In this document: positions 27,988 to 36,938 of the stretch, in pieces
How positions within the stretch are numbered: the stretch's first letter is position 1
Layout: each line of letters opens with the position of its first letter
Made by a program: the position numbers and the translations under genes
DNA from: Occidentia massiliensis
GTDB taxonomy: Bacteria; Pseudomonadota; Alphaproteobacteria; Rickettsiales; Rickettsiaceae
Assembly: GCA_000309075.1 (NCBI GenBank)
Contig: CANJ01000015.1
Coordinates: 1-56,863, forward strand
Length of the DNA stretch: 56,863 bases
Reading direction: 5' to 3'
The notes under the pieces: generated by a model
The model's input: the letters and a program-made list of their open reading frames with translations, nothing else
The model's database searches: none
What the model was told of the DNA's origin: nothing

Positions 27988-29229
27988 ATGACTAATTATA
28001 CAATTGTGCAGCCATTAAAATCTAGAGTAGTATTTTTTGTGATTTTATTAGGTAATATCCTCGATCACTATGATACATCTCTATATGTTTTTTTAGCTCC
28101 ATATCTTGCAGATAGTTTTTTAAATTTTGAAGATCCAGTTATTGCTCTTATAACCACTTACGGGTTGCTATCATTTTCAAGTTTCACTCGCTCTTTAGGT
28201 ATAATTTTTTTTTCTTCGTTAGTTAACAAGATTGGTTCTAAAAAAGTGCTATTTATAACTCTTAGTGGCATGGCTATTACAACCTTTATTGTTAGCGTTA
28301 CTCCAACCTATAAGTCTATAGGAATTATTGCTCCAATTATATTAACGTTACTAAAGATGATTCAGGCATTTTTTGCTGCTGGAGAAGTTAATATATCTTC
28401 AATTTTAATATTAAATTATGCTAAGCCTTCTAAATTAGCACGAGCTAATGGTTATTATCAATGTTCAACTATGCTAGGAATATTATTTGCTTCAGCTGTT
28501 ACTACTATAGTAAGTATGAGTAAAGATCCAGGAGTTAATTGGCGTTTTGCTTTTGCTTTGAGTATTTTAACTGGAGTTGTTGGATTATATTTAAGATTTA
28601 CAATACCATTAGAAGATAAAGTGATAGATCAAAATAGGGAAGTTACAGCTACCATTTTGTCTTCTGATCGTTTGTTAATATTAAAAATAGCTTGTTTAAA
28701 TGGTGTATCTTACATCACTTATTCTCTGGCTTTTATATTATTAAACCAGTTGGTTCCTTTAATTAGCAGTATTTCTTATACAGAAATGCTAATATATAAT
28801 AACGCTCTTATGTATTTAGACATTATATTTTTGTTAGTTATAAGTCATATAATAGATAATTATAATTACAATAATTGGATGTTATCTATTATTATATTGC
28901 TTGGAATTACTATAGTTCCATGTTTTTCTTTATTACCTAATTTGTCTTTAGTACAAATAACAGCAGTGAAAAGTTGGATAATATTACTTGGAGTAGCTTT
29001 TACTGTTGCATTAAATGCTTGGTTATTTAATGCAATAAGTCAAGAAAACAGGTACTTATTTATGGGGGTTGGGTACGTTATTGGTGTTGAGATTTTAGGG
29101 AGAAAAAGTACTTTAATATGTTTGTTATTATGGAAGTATTTTGACAATCTTATTGCTCCAGCAATATATGTAGTAGTAGTATGTATTTTTTCTGCCTTAT
29201 CACTTGTTTCACTAAGAAAAATAGTATAA
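27988..29229 (+). CDS. MFS transporter, ProP-like
   Basis: The 413 aa protein has about twelve membrane helices. The N-terminal stretch GNILDHYDTSLYVFLAPYLAD resembles the metabolite:H+ symporter (ProP/KgtP) branch of the major facilitator family, which is greatly expanded in Rickettsia-type bacteria. The helix 2-3 loop has NKIGSKKVLFIT, a weakened form of the usual G-x3-D-R motif. Helix 5 region QAFFAAGEVNISSILILNY aligns with the family's QGFSAGGE motif. Substrate is probably an osmolyte or host metabolite, but this cannot be assigned. It stands alone. Confidence 0.88.
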   Translation: MTNYTIVQPLKSRVVFFVILLGNILDHYDTSLYVFLAPYLADSFLNFEDPVIALITTYGLLSFSSFTRSLGIIFFSSLVNKIGSKKVLFITLSGMAITTFIVSVTPTYKSIGIIAPIILTLLKMIQAFFAAGEVNISSILILNYAKPSKLARANGYYQCSTMLGILFASAVTTIVSMSKDPGVNWRFAFALSILTGVVGLYLRFTIPLEDKVIDQNREVTATILSSDRLLILKIACLNGVSYITYSLAFILLNQLVPLISSISYTEMLIYNNALMYLDIIFLLVISHIIDNYNYNNWMLSIIILLGITIVPCFSLLPNLSLVQITAVKSWIILLGVAFTVALNAWLFNAISQENRYLFMGVGYVIGVEILGRKSTLICLLLWKYFDNLIAPAIYVVVVCIFSALSLVSLRKIV

Positions 29230-29340
29230 AATTACGGCAATTTAAAATAATAGTAAGTGATAATATTTAAGTATATACCTGTCTTGGTGTATGTGTAATT
29301 TTACTTATGATCATGTGCCTATAACTGATTTAAATACGAA

Positions 29341-29931
29341 ATGAAGTATTTTCAAATATCGCTATATGTTTTGTTGTTAATCTTTAAGTTTAAGTTGTCT
29401 TTAGTGGCTTTAGCAGGTAATGTTTTTGATTCTATAAGGGGGCATGATAATTTTAATGAAAATTCACAATTAGATGATAGTGATGATTCAATATTTGATA
29501 AAGTTGGAATTGGTAATTCTATATTAAATAATACAATTGATAATTATTCTAAGCCAAGTAATATAGTTGATAATAATTCTTACTTTTGGAAGTCTATAGG
29601 TACAGATTACAAAGAATGTAGAGTAATTGCTATTAATAAAATTACAGCTAAATCAAAGGAACTTCTTGTGCAAATAGCTAAGCCTGTGATTTTTGGTAAT
29701 ATAGAAATTATTGCCCATAGGTGCTGGAACCCTAATGATATGTACTATCCAAGTAGTTATATTTTAATTACTGTAACTGAAAATAAGTTTGAAGAAGACC
29801 CTGTAGTGTTATTTAATGGTTGGTTGATTTCATCTAGTATTTCGATATCGACTTTTGAGCATCCAGTTTATGAGATTATAGCTAAAAACTGTTGTGGTAA
29901 AGTTGTAAATACATCTATTAATGATGAATAG
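29341..29931 (+). CDS. DUF2155 domain protein, exported
   Basis: The 196 aa product has an N-terminal signal-like hydrophobic segment (ISLYVLLLIFKFKLSLVALAG). A low-complexity Asp/Asn-rich linker follows (about residues 30-80). The C-terminal domain has the DUF2155 pattern: CRVIAINKITAKSKELLV, FGNIEIIAHRCW, FNGWLISSSISISTFEHPVY and a final KNCCGK. The family is found in alphaproteobacteria, and its function is unknown. It is translationally coupled to the next gene by an 11-base overlap. Confidence 0.8.
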   Translation: MKYFQISLYVLLLIFKFKLSLVALAGNVFDSIRGHDNFNENSQLDDSDDSIFDKVGIGNSILNNTIDNYSKPSNIVDNNSYFWKSIGTDYKECRVIAINKITAKSKELLVQIAKPVIFGNIEIIAHRCWNPNDMYYPSSYILITVTENKFEEDPVVLFNGWLISSSISISTFEHPVYEIIAKNCCGKVVNTSINDE

Positions 29932-31138
29932 GTTTTTTACTTTATTTATAGTGGGGTTGTTTCCATTTACTATATTAAATGGATTAAGTGCAGCGCCGAT
30001 AATCAGTATTTTGTTATTTATATTATCCATACAGCTTTTAGATAATATGAATTTTAATGTTTTAGTTAATAAAAAAACAATATTATTGTTGTTGTTTTTT
30101 ATTTGGTGTTTAATAACATGTTGTTGGTCTTTTGATCCTTATAGGTCTTTTATAACATGGATTAAGGTAGTAACTCTTGTAATAATTGGTGTTGTTATAA
30201 GTTATAATATTCATAACTTAAAGAAGGATTATATATTTAAAGTTATGAATTATTTAACTATAAGTATTTTAGGTGGTATTATAGTATTTTTTACTGAAGT
30301 GTGTTCAGGAGGATATTTATCATATTTTTTTTATAAAATATTTTATAGAGATAGTCATTTCGTATTTCAGTTATTTTTCTTAGATAGAGGTTGTGCACTG
30401 CTTAGTGTTTTACTATGGCCTGTGGTTGGGTTTTTATTATATAATAATGACATTTTATTAGCATTATTACTTTATGTTGTAACTTTATTTTTATTATTTA
30501 TATCAGATAGTTCCTCAAGTTACTTGGCTTATATTATAAGTAGCTTAGTTGCTTTATCATTATTTTTCACAAGGTTTAGGGTTGCTAAGATTTTTTTAGT
30601 AGGAGTAATGAGTTTTTTTGTTGTTATGCCGATTTTTTCTTATTTACAGCCTTATTATGTGAAACAAATTTCGCCTTTTATTGCAGATTCTACCGTGCAT
30701 AGATTATATATATGGAAATTTATTATTAACAAAATTATGGATCACCTAGTGAAAGGTTGGGGTTATGCTGCTTCTTCTAAAATTCCTATTGATAATCTGA
30801 GTGATATGATAGAGTATAATGGATATTTATGGTCACCTTTACCTCTTCATCCTCATAATCATATGTTACAAGTTTTGCTTGAAACAGGGGTAATTGGATT
30901 AGTTTTTTTTATGTTTATAACTTATAATTTATTAATGTCTATTATTAGTTTAGCATCATCGAAAAAATTTAAAAATCATAGAGTATTACTATGGCAAGTC
31001 ACTTCAATAGCTTGTTTTACAAATTATTTTATTATAGGAGCAATTTCATTTAGTATGTGGCAATCTTGGTGGGTACTTTCTGGAATGTTTACTTTTATAA
31101 TAGTTAATATGTGTAAGTTTTATATGGTTGATCACTAG
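29921..31138 (+). CDS. O-antigen ligase/polymerase family membrane protein
   Basis: The 405 aa protein has about ten to twelve membrane helices and one large periplasmic loop. In the loop, RLYIWKFIINKIMDHLVKGW followed by HPHNHMLQVLLETGVIGL is the signature of the Wzy/WaaL-like O-antigen ligase family, including the catalytic-type HNHxLxxxxExG motif. Such enzymes join or polymerise surface sugars on the periplasmic side. Orientia is generally described as lacking conventional LPS, so if this genome is Orientia the acceptor is unclear. Start overlaps the DUF2155 gene. Confidence 0.85.
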   Translation: MMNRFFTLFIVGLFPFTILNGLSAAPIISILLFILSIQLLDNMNFNVLVNKKTILLLLFFIWCLITCCWSFDPYRSFITWIKVVTLVIIGVVISYNIHNLKKDYIFKVMNYLTISILGGIIVFFTEVCSGGYLSYFFYKIFYRDSHFVFQLFFLDRGCALLSVLLWPVVGFLLYNNDILLALLLYVVTLFLLFISDSSSSYLAYIISSLVALSLFFTRFRVAKIFLVGVMSFFVVMPIFSYLQPYYVKQISPFIADSTVHRLYIWKFIINKIMDHLVKGWGYAASSKIPIDNLSDMIEYNGYLWSPLPLHPHNHMLQVLLETGVIGLVFFMFITYNLLMSIISLASSKKFKNHRVLLWQVTSIACFTNYFIIGAISFSMWQSWWVLSGMFTFIIVNMCKFYMVDH

Positions 31139-31525
31139 TTTGGTTTTTTATTTGCAAGATTTAGAATTTAGCTAAGTTGTAGTAAACTACTAATTTATTC
31201 TTATAGAGTTTAATGGTATAAAGTTGAAAAAGTTAATAGGTGTTTTATGTGTTTTTAATTAGTGAATATTAACTTTATAGAGAAATTTTAGCATATTTTT
31301 TGATGTATTTTCACATAAAGAGTTTTTTATTAATATAAAAAACTCTATTAGTCCTAACAAAATTTGAATTTATAATAAAAAACTTTACAATAAGAAAGCT
31401 AGAACTAATAATTAAGAACTTTAAAGTAAAGTCTAATTTAAGATAAGAAATATTTTAACTAAGTTGTAAATATGTTTGGCAAAATGGTTTATAGTGATTT
31501 ATAGAACGATTATAATTGTATAATT
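31139..31525. other. 387-base gap upstream of the T4SS operon
   Basis: No gene was found. A strong hairpin lies at 31319-31346. The rest is AT-rich and presumably holds the virB8 promoter, which I cannot place with confidence. Confidence 0.45.
31319..31346. terminator. Strong hairpin between O-antigen-ligase gene and virB8
   Basis: AGAGTTTTTTAT (31319-31330) pairs perfectly with ATAAAAAACTCT (31335-31346) around a 4-base loop. It may terminate the upstream operon and insulate virB8. Confidence 0.5.
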
Positions 31526-32212
31526 ATGTTTTTCTTAAAAAATGGAAATAATACTAGTAAGCAACAACAAGAAAATAAACCAACTTATGTAAAAAGTTGG
31601 TTTGAGGAGCGCTATGACGCGATTATAGTACAACGCAATATTGCGCTATTTTTTTCATTTATATGTTTATGTGCAATTATTTTGTCAGTACTTGCTGTTA
31701 TGAAAGTCTCACTATCTAGAAAATTTGATCCTTTTGTTATACAAATTGAAGAAAAAACTGGGGCAACTAAGATTGTTAACCCTATTGGGGTTGAAGTATT
31801 ATCTGGTCAGACATCTATTGCACAATATTTTATTAAGTTATATATTGCTGCTAGAGAAACTTATAATCCTGTAGATTTTGATGGAAGAGCAAGGCAGGTA
31901 GTTAAATTACTTTCTACAGGAGGTATTTATTGGAGGTATTTAAGTTATATTAATAGAAAAGAAAATGACCCAAGGTTAATATATGGTCAACGGGAGACAA
32001 CAACCCTAAAAATTCGTTCATGGTCAGAAATTGAGACAAAAAAAATGATAGTTAGATTTGCAATACAAGAGTCAGTAAGTGGGAAAATATTTAATAAAAT
32101 TGCTATAGTAGAATATGATTACGTTCCTATGGAACTTACACAAGAAGAATTAGATATTAATCCAGTAGGTTTTCAAATTGTGGGATATAGGGTAGATGAT
32201 GATTATAGTTAG
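31526..32212 (+). CDS. virB8: Type IV secretion protein VirB8
   Basis: The 228 aa bitopic inner-membrane protein has a short cytoplasmic N-terminus ending SWFEERYDAIIVQRNIAL and one helix at about 42-62. The periplasmic VirB8 fold has YFIKLYIAARETYNPVDFD and a conserved AIVEYDYVPMELTQEE near the end. VirB8 links the inner-membrane channel to the VirB9/10 core. It is first in a compact operon, with the end overlapping virB9 by 17 bases. Rickettsia species carry two virB8 copies; only one is seen here. Confidence 0.93.
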   Translation: MFFLKNGNNTSKQQQENKPTYVKSWFEERYDAIIVQRNIALFFSFICLCAIILSVLAVMKVSLSRKFDPFVIQIEEKTGATKIVNPIGVEVLSGQTSIAQYFIKLYIAARETYNPVDFDGRARQVVKLLSTGGIYWRYLSYINRKENDPRLIYGQRETTTLKIRSWSEIETKKMIVRFAIQESVSGKIFNKIAIVEYDYVPMELTQEELDINPVGFQIVGYRVDDDYS

Positions 32213-32612
32213 AATTGTATTTATTTTTTGTTTCTTAATTTCTACTGGTTATGCTTTAGAAGAAGATTTACCTATTACTACTGATAACAGAATTAAGACT
32301 TATGTTTATAATCAAAATGAAATTTATTTATTAGAATTACATTTTGGTTTTCAAGCAACTATAGAATTTGCTAAAGGTGAGGAAGTTAACACTATTCATA
32401 TGGGTAACGCTTATGGGTGGAAGATAACCCCATTAGCAAATATGTTATTTATTCAGCCTCGTGAAAAAAACGTACGAACTAATATGACTATTTTAACTAA
32501 TAAAAGAGTTTATAGGTTTGATATTGTATCTAAGGATTTAGAAAATGGTAGTGAAAACGATCTAGTTTACGCAATTAAGTTTTATTATCCAAGAAAAAAT
32601 AAAAAAAGATAA
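32196..32612 (+). CDS. virB9: Short VirB9 (N-terminal domain only)
   Basis: The 138 aa protein has a signal peptide (IVRIVFIFCFLISTGYALEE) and the VirB9/CagX N-terminal domain: IHMGNAYGWKITPLANMLFI, then NMTILTNKRVYRFDI. The C-terminal domain, which in full-length VirB9 (about 250-300 aa) contacts VirB7 and the outer membrane, is absent. Rickettsiales have duplicated virB9 genes and short forms occur. Reading continues straight into virB10 by a one-base TAATG overlap, so this is not a recent deletion. A full-length virB9 would be expected elsewhere in the genome. ATG at 32196 or 32199. Confidence 0.88.
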   Translation: MMIIVRIVFIFCFLISTGYALEEDLPITTDNRIKTYVYNQNEIYLLELHFGFQATIEFAKGEEVNTIHMGNAYGWKITPLANMLFIQPREKNVRTNMTILTNKRVYRFDIVSKDLENGSENDLVYAIKFYYPRKNKKR

Positions 32613-34153
32613 TGCAAGAAGATCAAAATAATAAAGATCAACATAAATATGATAATGGTTTCAGTGATACTAACATTGAAGAGCCAGAAGTACAAAATGA
32701 ATTTTCAAAAGTTGCTTCAAGCCCTAAAAAAAACTTTGTACTTACATCACTTTTTGTATTAGGATCTTTAGTATTTTTATATTTTATACTTTCTAATATT
32801 TTCAATAGTAATAAAGAGAAGGAAGAGGTTGTTGTACCTATGCCAGTAGCTATTACTAAGCCAGATGCTCATTTAACTGAAGATATTGCAGTGCCAGCAC
32901 TTCCTACAGTGCCTAAATTAGTAACACCGGAATTACCTAAAATAAAAGTACCTACTTCTTTAAATGTTGATAATGTTTTAGAAAAGAAACAAGAGCCTAA
33001 AATTACTAATTTTGATAAAGAAAGTGAAAAGAAACCAGAAGATGTAACTGTTCCTAAAGTTACCAAAATACCTAATATTATACCTCCTGGTAATACTAGT
33101 AAGTTGTCGATACCTCAAACTACACCATCAGATTTATTGGCAGAAAGTGAAGCAAAAAAAGCTCGAAAAGAAACAAAACGTAAATCAGGAATTGTACAGC
33201 TAGGTGGTACTCCACAACTTACACAAGCTCAGATTGAAGAACAAGCTAATTTTATTAAAAGAGGAGATTTAGAATATTTGTTAGCTAGAGGTAAAGTAGT
33301 TAATGTTGTAATTGAAACTGCTGTGAATACTGATTTTAATGGAGAAATTCGGGCTTTAGTATCAAGAGATGTTTATTCTGAAAGTGGTAAGACAATTTTA
33401 ATTCCAAGAGGGTCAAAAATTTTTGGTAGGTCTACATCTTTAACTGATGGTGCTTATGGTAGAGTGATTATTAACTGGGAGCGAATAGATATAGCGGGAA
33501 GTAATTATGCAGTAAATATTTCTAGTCCTGCAATAGATAACCTTGGTAGAGAAGGAATACAAGGTAGAGTTGATGAAAAATATCCTGAAAAAATTGCTAA
33601 TGCTGTACTATTATCAGCTTTTAATATATCTACAGCATATTTGCTTGATAAAATTGTTACACCGCCTACGCAGGCTAATGCAGCTCAGCAAACTTATGAT
33701 ATGTCTAATTCATTAATAACAAATGCTTTAGCAATTAATCAAGGAGCTAGTACTGCAGCTGTAAAAATAGCAAGTATTTGTGGATCTAGCCGTAACTTAA
33801 TTACCGATAAATCATCAAATGCATATGTAACTATAAATGCAAAGTGTGTAGAAATTGAAACTGGAACAGGAGGAGCAAGTGCAGAAGACAGATTATCAGC
33901 TTTAATTAATACCATAGCAACAGCTGCAACTTCTTTATCAAAAGATAATGTAAAGAGTAATATAGTTACTCAAGCTCAACAAGCATCAAGGGATGCTTTT
34001 AAAGATATTACAGAAAAACTTAAAGGATTAATTCCAGATCAGGAGTTAAAAAGAACTATTTCTCTTGATCAAGGTCAGCATATAAAAATATATGTAAATA
34101 AGGATTATGTGTTTCCTAAGAAGGTATTCAATAAATCAAAGTTGATAAGATGA
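32612..34153 (+). CDS. virB10: Type IV secretion protein VirB10
   Basis: The 513 aa protein has a cytoplasmic N-terminus (about 1-45) and one helix (FVLTSLFVLGSLVFLYFIL). A proline-rich periplasmic stretch follows (about 75-170, PALPTVPKLVTPELPKIKV). The TrbI/VirB10 beta-barrel domain (about 200-505) includes LVSRDVYSESGKTILIPRGS and ends IKIYVNKDYVFP. It spans both membranes and senses ATP use by VirB11/VirD4. Overlaps virB9 by one base and virB11 by four. Confidence 0.95.
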   Translation: MQEDQNNKDQHKYDNGFSDTNIEEPEVQNEFSKVASSPKKNFVLTSLFVLGSLVFLYFILSNIFNSNKEKEEVVVPMPVAITKPDAHLTEDIAVPALPTVPKLVTPELPKIKVPTSLNVDNVLEKKQEPKITNFDKESEKKPEDVTVPKVTKIPNIIPPGNTSKLSIPQTTPSDLLAESEAKKARKETKRKSGIVQLGGTPQLTQAQIEEQANFIKRGDLEYLLARGKVVNVVIETAVNTDFNGEIRALVSRDVYSESGKTILIPRGSKIFGRSTSLTDGAYGRVIINWERIDIAGSNYAVNISSPAIDNLGREGIQGRVDEKYPEKIANAVLLSAFNISTAYLLDKIVTPPTQANAAQQTYDMSNSLITNALAINQGASTAAVKIASICGSSRNLITDKSSNAYVTINAKCVEIETGTGGASAEDRLSALINTIATAATSLSKDNVKSNIVTQAQQASRDAFKDITEKLKGLIPDQELKRTISLDQGQHIKIYVNKDYVFPKKVFNKSKLIR

Positions 34154-35145
34154 CATATATTGCACTTGAGACATATTTGACTCCATTTAAGTTAATTTTT
34201 GAAGAAGATGGAGTAAATGAAGTTATAATAAATAGCCCTGGCGAAGTTTGGGTAGAAAAAGGTGGTAGCTACCGTATGGAAGCTATGAAAGAGTTGGATT
34301 TTAATCATTTAACTGGACTTGCTAGACTAGTTGCTCAATCAACCGAACAAATGATTTCTGAAGAAAAGCCATTGCTTTCTGCTACTTTACCTAATGGTTA
34401 TAGAATTCAGGTTGTATTTCCTCCTGCTTGTGAACCTAGAAAAATAGGTATAGCTATCAGGAAAATATCAGATATAAGGTTTAGTTTAGATCAATATGAA
34501 AAGATGGGAGCATTTGACCATATAGTTATTGAAGAGGTTGAGAGCGAAGATGATAAAATATTAACAAAATACCTTGTTGATAGGAAGTTTAAAGAATTTT
34601 TAAAATATGCTATTAAGTGTAGAAAAAATATTATAATTAGTGGTGGTACTTCTACTGGTAAAACTACTTTTACTAATGCTGCATTGCTTGAGATTCCTAC
34701 AACTGAAAGACTAATTACTGTTGAGGATGCTAGGGAAGTGCTTCTTCCAGATCATCCTAATCGTTTACATCTTTTGGCTTCAAAAGGGGCCCAAGGGAGG
34801 GCAAAAGTAACAACGCAAGATCTGATAGAAGCGTGTTTAAGACTTCGACCTGATAGGATAATAGTTGGTGAGCTGCGTGGAGCTGAGGCTTTTAGTTTTT
34901 TAAGAGCTATTAATACAGGTCACCCGGGATCGATATCTACTTTACATGCTGATGCACCATCAATGGCTTTAGAACAGCTGAAGTTAATGGTAATGCAAGC
35001 TGGGTTAGGTATGCCACCAGCAGAGATAAAAAAATATATAGAAACTGTAATTGATATAGTGATACAGTTAAAGCGTGGTAGTGGGGGTATTAGATATATT
35101 TCAGAAATATATTTCAAAGGAGCTAAAGAGTATAATGGAAGATAA
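34150..35145 (+). CDS. virB11: Type IV secretion ATPase VirB11
   Basis: The 331 aa hexameric traffic ATPase has Walker A SGGTSTGKTTF (about residues 163-173), an Asp-box RLITVEDAREVLLPDH, Walker B-region DRIIVGELRGAEAF and the His-box TGHPGSISTLHAD. It powers assembly and substrate switching at the cytoplasmic face. ATGA overlap with virB10 and 11-base overlap with virD4 indicate translational coupling. Confidence 0.96.
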   Translation: MTYIALETYLTPFKLIFEEDGVNEVIINSPGEVWVEKGGSYRMEAMKELDFNHLTGLARLVAQSTEQMISEEKPLLSATLPNGYRIQVVFPPACEPRKIGIAIRKISDIRFSLDQYEKMGAFDHIVIEEVESEDDKILTKYLVDRKFKEFLKYAIKCRKNIIISGGTSTGKTTFTNAALLEIPTTERLITVEDAREVLLPDHPNRLHLLASKGAQGRAKVTTQDLIEACLRLRPDRIIVGELRGAEAFSFLRAINTGHPGSISTLHADAPSMALEQLKLMVMQAGLGMPPAEIKKYIETVIDIVIQLKRGSGGIRYISEIYFKGAKEYNGR

Positions 35146-36904
35146 TATATTAATAATAAAGTTAAGGAATATATTTATTAAAGTGATGATTCATTGCTTA
35201 GGGTTGTTGGTACTAGCCTGGGTTATCGGAGCTATAGTTGCTTTTTTAACAAATCAACAAGGAAGTTTAGGTGTTGATTTTGTAGCAATAGATATTGCTT
35301 ATATTCATTTGTTGTGGCTTGTAAAATATTGGAATCAGTTAGATTTTTTCAGCTATAATTACCTTAAAGTAAAGTTGATATGTGGTTATATATTTCCTAT
35401 TATACTAGCTATGTCTTTATATGTTAGATATTTTGAGAAGATTAAAAATTGGCGACCTTATGAGGAAAAAGAAAAGGTATATGGTGATGCTCATTGGGCT
35501 GATCAAGATGATATAAAAAGAGCTAACCTTAGATCAAAACATGGGATGCTAATTGGGGTAGATCATGGTGGATATTTTGTAGCTGAAGGATTTCAACATG
35601 CTTTATTATTTGCTCCTACTGGTTCTGGTAAAGGTGTGGGTTTTGTAATACCAAATTTATTATTTTGGGAACATTCAGTAATAGTACATGATATTAAGCT
35701 TGAAAATTATGAACTTACTAGTGGGTGGAGAGCACAGCAAGGACAAAATGTTTATGTATGGGAACCTGCTAATCCAGATGGTGTAACTCATTGTTATAAT
35801 CCTATAGATTGGGTTAGTAGTAAGCCAGGACAAATGGTAGATGATGTCCAAAAGATTGCTAATCTTATTATGCCTGAAAAAGATTTCTGGAACAATGAAG
35901 CTCGAAGCTTATTTTTAGGTATAGTTTTGTATTTAATAGCCGATCCTAATAAGCCAAAAACTTTTGGTGAAGTAGTTAGAACAATGAGAAGTGATGATGT
36001 AGTGTATAATTTAGCTGTAGTGCTTGATACTATGGGCCAAGTTATTCACCCTGTAGCTTATATGAATATAGCTGCTTTTCTGCAGAAGGCTGATAAAGAA
36101 CGGTCAGGAGTAATATCAACAATGAACTCTGGGCTTGAGTTATGGGCAAACCCACTTATTGATGCTGCAACAGCTTCTTCTGATTTTAATATTTTAGAGA
36201 TTAAGAAAAAGAAAACAACAATATATGTTGGATTAACTCCTGATAACATTAATAGATTACAAAAGTTGATGCAAGTTTTTTATCAACAAGCTACTGAATT
36301 TTTAAGTAGAAAATTACCTAATATTAAAGAAGAACCTTATGGTGTTATGTTTTTGCTAGATGAGTTTCCAACATTAGGAAAGATGGAACAATTTAAAACT
36401 GGAATTGCTTATTTCCGGGGATATAGAGTAAGGTTATTTTTGATTATTCAAGATACGCAGCAATTAAAAGGAACATATGAGGAAGCTGGAATGAATTCTT
36501 TTCTGTCTAATTCTACTTATAGAATTACTTTTGCTGCTAATAATTATGAAACTGCTAATTTAATATCTCAGCTTTGTGGTAATAAGACTGTAAAACAGGC
36601 TTCTCATAGTCGTCCTCGTTTTTTTGACCTCAATCCAGCAACTAGAACTATGAATATTTCTGAAGTGCAAAGGGCATTGTTATTGCCACAAGAAGTTATT
36701 CAGTTGCCTCGAGATGACCAAATTATTTTAATTGAGTCATTTCCACCTATTAGATCTAAAAAGATTAAATATTATGAAGATAAATTTTTTACGAGTCGTT
36801 TATTACCCCCATCATTTGTTCCAACACAAAATCCTTATGTACCTCCTGCTAAAAGTGATAATGATGATGCATCTAAGGATAAAGATAGTGATGTAGAAAA
36901 ATGA
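35135..36904 (+). CDS. virD4: Type IV secretion coupling protein VirD4
   Basis: I chose the ATG at 35135, preceded by AAAGGAG at 35116-35122 and lying inside the end of virB11. A further 20 in-frame codons upstream would lie deeper in virB11. The 589 aa protein has two N-terminal membrane helices (about 15-80), Walker A LFAPTGSGKGVGFVIPN (about 160), Walker B VMFLLDEFPTLGKM (about 407) and the TraG/VirD4 C-terminal region. It recruits substrates to the channel. It is last in the virB8-B9-B10-B11-D4 operon. Confidence 0.96.
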   Translation: MEDNILIIKLRNIFIKVMIHCLGLLVLAWVIGAIVAFLTNQQGSLGVDFVAIDIAYIHLLWLVKYWNQLDFFSYNYLKVKLICGYIFPIILAMSLYVRYFEKIKNWRPYEEKEKVYGDAHWADQDDIKRANLRSKHGMLIGVDHGGYFVAEGFQHALLFAPTGSGKGVGFVIPNLLFWEHSVIVHDIKLENYELTSGWRAQQGQNVYVWEPANPDGVTHCYNPIDWVSSKPGQMVDDVQKIANLIMPEKDFWNNEARSLFLGIVLYLIADPNKPKTFGEVVRTMRSDDVVYNLAVVLDTMGQVIHPVAYMNIAAFLQKADKERSGVISTMNSGLELWANPLIDAATASSDFNILEIKKKKTTIYVGLTPDNINRLQKLMQVFYQQATEFLSRKLPNIKEEPYGVMFLLDEFPTLGKMEQFKTGIAYFRGYRVRLFLIIQDTQQLKGTYEEAGMNSFLSNSTYRITFAANNYETANLISQLCGNKTVKQASHSRPRFFDLNPATRTMNISEVQRALLLPQEVIQLPRDDQIILIESFPPIRSKKIKYYEDKFFTSRLLPPSFVPTQNPYVPPAKSDNDDASKDKDSDVEK

Positions 36905-36938
36905 GAAAATTGTAATATACGCTAAATAAGTATTAGAA

